A stretch of 64,000 nt of DNA, taken from the NCBI RefSeq assembly GCF_022430525.1, contig NZ_CP092519.1, forward strand, positions 870,454 to 934,453, in the 5' to 3' direction. Numbering within the stretch: the stretch's first letter is position 1; each line of letters starts with the position of its first letter. The notes beneath the pieces are model-generated. The model saw only the letters and a program-made list of their open reading frames with translations, ran no database searches and had not been told where the DNA came from. Below are positions 60,723 to 64,000 of the stretch, piece after piece. The translations under genes were made by a program, and so were the position numbers. This DNA is from Cetobacterium somerae. GTDB lineage: Bacteria > Fusobacteriota > Fusobacteriia > Fusobacteriales > Fusobacteriaceae.

Positions 60723-62086
60723 ATGCATAGTACTATGATTAATATTTTAAAAATATTACATCAAACAAAAATAACAAAAGAAAATTTAGCTCATAACTTA
60801 GATATAAAAGAAGGAACACTTTTAAAAAGTATTAATGCAATTAATACTTTTTTAAGAGATTTAAAATTAGAAGAAATTAGAATTGAGAAAGGAATAGTTA
60901 AATTAGAGATAAAAAAAACTGAGTGGTGTGAAATTTTTGAAAAAATAAATACACTAACATTTGAAGAAAAAGTTGATTATCTATATATTAAATTGGTTTA
61001 TTACGGTTTTATAAACTTAGAAAAGGAAAGAGAATATTTAGATATTTCAAGAAGTTCAATAAATAGATGTTTTTTGATTATCAAAAAACTTTTAGAAACT
61101 AATGGCTCAAAAATTACTTATAATAATGGAAAGGGAACTGAGCTGATAGAGCTCACTAATGATAGCAGAATTGTTTTTGCTTTAAAAACAACTAAGTTAA
61201 TATTAGAAGAAGATATATTAACTCCTGTTCAAAAAAAATTATTAAATAATATAAAAAAATTTAATATAAAAACTAGGTCTACTAAATTAGTGGCAATATA
61301 TAAGTGTTTAAAGTTACCTTTAACACCAACACTTCTTTGCTTTTTATGTGCATTAGATATAAAATCTAAATATTTTCAAACTGAAAATTATAGTTTTGAA
61401 AAATATAATGACATACAAATGCTTGAAAGAATAAGATGTGTTGTTAATTCTGTTGGTAATATTGGATTTAGTGAAGATTATAAAAATATTTTAGTACAAT
61501 ATATTTATATGATATCATCAAATGAACATTATTTTTTAAAAGATATATTTATAAGGGCAAAAAAATATCAGAAGATTTATTCAAAATATTAAAGATAACA
61601 GATATGAGTTTGAAACCAAATTTAATACAACAGCTATATTTTTCAATTTTAAGAAAAGATTATGGTATTTTAAAAATAAGAAATGTAGATTTACTATCAG
61701 AAGATTTTTTATTATTAGATATAATTGATAAGGTACTAAAAGATAATTCACAAAAATTAAATATTTGCGATAAATATTTTATAATTTCAATTTTAAAAGA
61801 AAATATTATAGAAAATTATTTATTAAATATTAAAAAAGTTTTAATATTAGTTGGAGAAATAAATACTTTAGGACAAAAAAAATTAAAAAAAGATTTAGAA
61901 GAGAATTTTCCTAAAATTGAATTTAATATAGATTATAACTACTTAAATATTGAAAAATCTATTTTTCAACTTCATGATGTTGTAATAGATGATTTCCAAT
62001 CTACTCTAAGAGATGGTACAGTTTTTTATAGAATAAAGAGATCTTTGGAAGAGAAAATATTAAAAAATGTAATAGAAGTATTATAA
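60723..62086 (+). pseudogene. Large HTH transcriptional regulator, paralogue C, frameshifted in an A-run
   Basis: Starts MHSTMINILKILHQ after GGGAGAG, parallel to the other two. N-terminal HTH, then DYLYIKLVYYGFINLEKEREYL and ISRSSINRCF. The first frame stops at 61592 after 289 aa. At GCAAAAAAATAT (seven A, about 61559-61565) adding one A restores RAKKISEDLFKILKITDMS and a second frame to 62086. The corrected protein would be about 454 aa, like its paralogues. Either a slipped homopolymer that switches the gene off, possibly reversibly, or a sequencing error. It follows the BCCT gene and might regulate it. Confidence 0.8.
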
Positions 62087-62159
62087 AAGTATGTTTTTTT
62101 ATATAGAAAAAAAATTGTAATATTTGAAATATTGTTATTTGATAAAAATTATAATAAAC

Positions 62160-62249
62160 TAAATATAGTTAGAGAACAAAATAGTCGTCGGGGCTTTTAA
62201 TGTTCTATAAATAAAGTTAAAAAAAACAGCAAAATTTTGCTGTTTTTTT
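62160..62249 (+). ncRNA. Possible small RNA or 3' region with terminator
   Basis: A TATAAT lies at 62150-62155 (no clear -35). After it come AGAACA...TGTTCT arms around a GTCGTCGGGGC loop, and then a perfect 14-bp palindromic terminator (AAAAAACAGCAAAA with its complement, 62221-62248). The terminator also serves the minus-strand phosphodiesterase gene. Evidence for an RNA gene is weak; the terminator is solid. Confidence 0.3.
62219..62249. terminator. Bidirectional terminator
   Basis: Perfect palindrome centred at about 62234/62235 with A-run and T-run flanks, between the convergent regulator and phosphodiesterase genes. Confidence 0.88.
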
Positions 62250-62955
62250 AACTAATTATTTCTTTTGGAAAATTAGTGATTATTCTTGTAATACCTATAT
62301 CTTTCAATATTTTAGCATCTTTAGAAGAATTAACAGTCCAAACATTAATATCTATATTTTTAGAGTTTAGATAATTAACATCTTTTTGATTAAGAAAACT
62401 TTTACTAGGATGATATGCATCTATGTTAAAACCTAAATTTTCAATATATTTATCTAAATTAACAAGAGCACTTTCTAAAAGAATACCTACCTTAATAGAG
62501 CTATCTAACTCTTTTAAATTTTTTAAAAGATTATGGCTAAAAGATGAAACGATAATATTTTTATTAGGATATCTTTTAATTATTTCTAGAACTTTATTTT
62601 CGGTACCTCTTTCAACAGAATGTTCCTCTTTTAATTCAATATTAATAAGTTTATCATCTGGAATAATATCTAAAGTTTCCTCTAAAGTTGGAATTTGTTC
62701 TCCTTTAAATTCATCACTAAACCAACTTCCTACATCTAATTTTTTTAGCTCTTCCAATGTATAATCTCTTAAATGCCCTTGACCATTACTAGTTCTTTCT
62801 AAAGTCCAATCATGAAATACAACAATTTTCCCATCTTTTGTTTGTTGAACGTCAAACTCGAAACCATCACATCCATCAATTAAAGCTTTTTTAAATGCTG
62901 CAATTGTATTTTCAGGTGCAGTTCCAGATGCACCTCTATGTGCTAATATTTCCAT
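62248..62955 (-). CDS. Glycerophosphodiester phosphodiesterase
   Basis: 235 aa from the ATG with AGGAGG upstream; a longer frame starts inside the -10 box and is ruled out. No signal peptide, so a cytosolic UgpQ type. Catalytic HRGASGTAPENTIAAF, the metal-site segment GFEFDVQQTKDGKIVVFHDWTLERTSNGQG and the late HPSKSFLNQ/VWTVNS are clear. It hydrolyses glycerophosphodiesters to glycerol-3-phosphate and an alcohol. Monocistronic with its own promoter. The nearby BCCT transporter could take up the freed choline, but that is speculation. Confidence 0.93.
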   Translation of the reverse strand: MEILAHRGASGTAPENTIAAFKKALIDGCDGFEFDVQQTKDGKIVVFHDWTLERTSNGQGHLRDYTLEELKKLDVGSWFSDEFKGEQIPTLEETLDIIPDDKLINIELKEEHSVERGTENKVLEIIKRYPNKNIIVSSFSHNLLKNLKELDSSIKVGILLESALVNLDKYIENLGFNIDAYHPSKSFLNQKDVNYLNSKNIDINVWTVNSSKDAKILKDIGITRIITNFPKEIIS

Positions 62956-62992
62956 ACTTCCTCCTAGAATAAGTTTGTATAAATTCAAGGTC

Positions 62993-63021
62993 ATTATATT
63001 TTTTTTATATTAACTTGTCAA
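62993..63021 (-). promoter_or_regulatory. Promoter of the phosphodiesterase gene
   Basis: Minus strand: TTGACA, 17 bases, TATAAT, a full-consensus promoter ending 37 bp before the ATG. The arms AACTTGT / ACAAGTT overlap its -35 box and could be the terminator of the preceding gene or an operator. Confidence 0.9.
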
Positions 63022-63036
63022 ATTACTTTACAAGTT

Positions 63037-64000
63037 TTAAACAATACTTTTTCTTATATTTACAAAAGTATCATAATATGCAACTTGACCACCAATATCA
63101 GAGGAAAGACTATTTGTTAAGAAATTTGGATTTCCCTGTTTTTTACTCCATTGCATAAAAATATAAGCTTCATCTTTTTTTAAATTTGAATCAATTTTTA
63201 CTTGAGATAAAATACTTCCATTTTGAGATGAAACAATAACTATTTCCCCCTCCTGGAAGTTTTCAATATTTTTTACTGATAGATATATACTTGATATACC
63301 ATCAATATCTCCAACATGCTGATTAAATAAAGAATCCTTACAATGAGGTGTCACAAGTCTAATTGGATACTCATCACTTCCTTTTGTTGCTTTCATAAAA
63401 ATAGGCATTGGTTCAAATCCATCAGCTAAAGCCGTTTCACTATAAATTTCAATTTTTTCTGATGGTGTTTTAAACTTTTTATCTTCCCAAGCAATATATC
63501 CTTTTTCTATATTTAAATCTTGTTTTTTTAAATCTTCAACATTTATATTTAAAGGTGCTAAAACTTTATTTAAATACTCTGTTTTAGAAACTTGTGGATA
63601 ATTTTTTAAATCTAAATCTCTTGCTAACTCCTTAAAAAATTCAAATTCATCCATTCTATAATCTAACGGTTCAACAACCTTTTCATTATACATTAAAGAT
63701 GGCATAAGCATAGATGAGTATATAATATCTTCACTTTCAAGTGTGTTTGTAACAGGTATTATAAGATCACTATTTTTTGCAGTATCAGTTAAAAACATAT
63801 CAAAACATACTTTTAAAGGTATAGACTTATAAGCTTCTAAAGTTTTATTTAAATTTGGAAGTTGATTTAAAGGATTAGCTTTACTTATAAAGATAGCTTT
63901 AATTTCATTTTCTGCAACAAAATCACTAAATTTTGTAATTGGAAACTCGCGAGAATTTTTACCAAAGTTTGAACTCTTATAAGGATCTCTATCTAACACT
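63037..64000 (-). CDS. Molybdopterin-dependent oxidoreductase, C-terminal part (cut by the right edge)
   Basis: About 320 residues of a large molybdo/tungsto-bis-MGD enzyme of the DMSO-reductase superfamily, still open at the window end. Seen: FISKANPLNQLPN and FDMFLTDTAKNSDLIIPVTNTLESED (the domain III pattern where family members switch from cofactor domain to the next), then the C-terminal molybdopterin dinucleotide-binding domain (IRLVTPHCKDSLFNQ, EGEIVIVSSQNGS, GQVAYYDTFVNIR). The N-terminal Fe-S and Ser/Cys/Sec ligand domain lies outside. Candidate substrates include thiosulfate, polysulfide or S/N-oxides, but the window does not allow a choice. Confidence 0.85.
   Translation of the reverse strand, partial: VLDRDPYKSSNFGKNSREFPITKFSDFVAENEIKAIFISKANPLNQLPNLNKTLEAYKSIPLKVCFDMFLTDTAKNSDLIIPVTNTLESEDIIYSSMLMPSLMYNEKVVEPLDYRMDEFEFFKELARDLDLKNYPQVSKTEYLNKVLAPLNINVEDLKKQDLNIEKGYIAWEDKKFKTPSEKIEIYSETALADGFEPMPIFMKATKGSDEYPIRLVTPHCKDSLFNQHVGDIDGISSIYLSVKNIENFQEGEIVIVSSQNGSILSQVKIDSNLKKDEAYIFMQWSKKQGNPNFLTNSLSSDIGGQVAYYDTFVNIRKSIV

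Noticed and set aside
1-64000. tRNA, rRNA or CRISPR arrays
   Set aside because: Looked for T-loop GGTTC-AATCC patterns, conserved rRNA blocks and regularly spaced repeats; TTCAAATCC near 63412 lies inside the molybdopterin gene. Nothing convincing.

Overview
The window is AT-rich (roughly 30% GC by eye), with strong AGGAGG-type ribosome sites, dense intrinsic terminators and TTGACA/TATAAT promoters. It also encodes Gram-negative envelope parts: a type Va autotransporter, TolC-like and HlyD-like efflux components, and lipoproteins with lipoboxes. Together with several fusobacterial-looking regulators this suggests a member of Fusobacteriota. The complete ilvD-ilvB-ilvN-ilvC operon fits Cetobacterium or Ilyobacter-like relatives better than Fusobacterium nucleatum, but the genus is an inference. 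I saw no rRNA, tRNA, CRISPR array, prophage or insertion sequence.

Layout. 1-4.7 kb: polyphosphate kinase and a proton-type P-ATPase in one operon, facing a SigH-like sigma factor. 5.6-10.2 kb: a five-gene operon with an M20 peptidase, a YjiH/YjiG-type membrane pair, a HTH-methyltransferase fusion and a transporter-like protein. 10.3-17.8 kb: a PLD-helicase-DUF3427 protein, an Mrp/ApbC ATPase, two large HTH regulators and a cysteine-rich protein. 18-27.8 kb: a mutarotase-like lipoprotein, a likely small RNA, a coiled-coil protein, then two divergent efflux operons (MacAB-like with a frameshifted permease, and a Ybh-like ABC-2 system with TolC). 27.8-34 kb: MscS, Ndk, then a thioredoxin reductase / arylsulfotransferase-thioredoxin / SLC13 permease module. 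34-46.4 kb: a truncated PEBP gene, a 59-aa lipoprotein, MgtA, a 1340-aa autotransporter, a decayed MFS gene with a structured leader, YkvA, a DJ-1/PfpI protein, PEBP and DUF1847. 46.5-52 kb: an HTH regulator, a SorC regulator and a DhaL-DhaK-LsrF-VOC operon, ending near a C-rich candidate small RNA. 52-58.7 kb: MarR-GNAT, a lipoprotein, and ilvDBNC behind an Ile-rich leader peptide and attenuator. 58.8-64 kb: a 53-aa membrane peptide plus BCCT transporter, a frameshifted regulator, a glycerophosphodiesterase, and the C-terminal part of a molybdopterin oxidoreductase.

How it fits together. The most interesting groups are: (i) the cytosolic-looking arylsulfotransferase fused to thioredoxin, beside a thioredoxin reductase that itself carries a cysteine-free thioredoxin-like tail; (ii) the SorC-controlled kinase-aldolase operon, which pairs an LsrF-type aldolase with a DhaKL kinase and no other lsr genes; (iii) a family of three about 460-aa HTH regulators, one frameshifted in an A-run; (iv) several undescribed RNA elements. 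Four genes are broken or shifted (MacB-like permease, PEBP copy, MFS, third regulator), so either local decay or base-calling errors in homopolymers must be considered.
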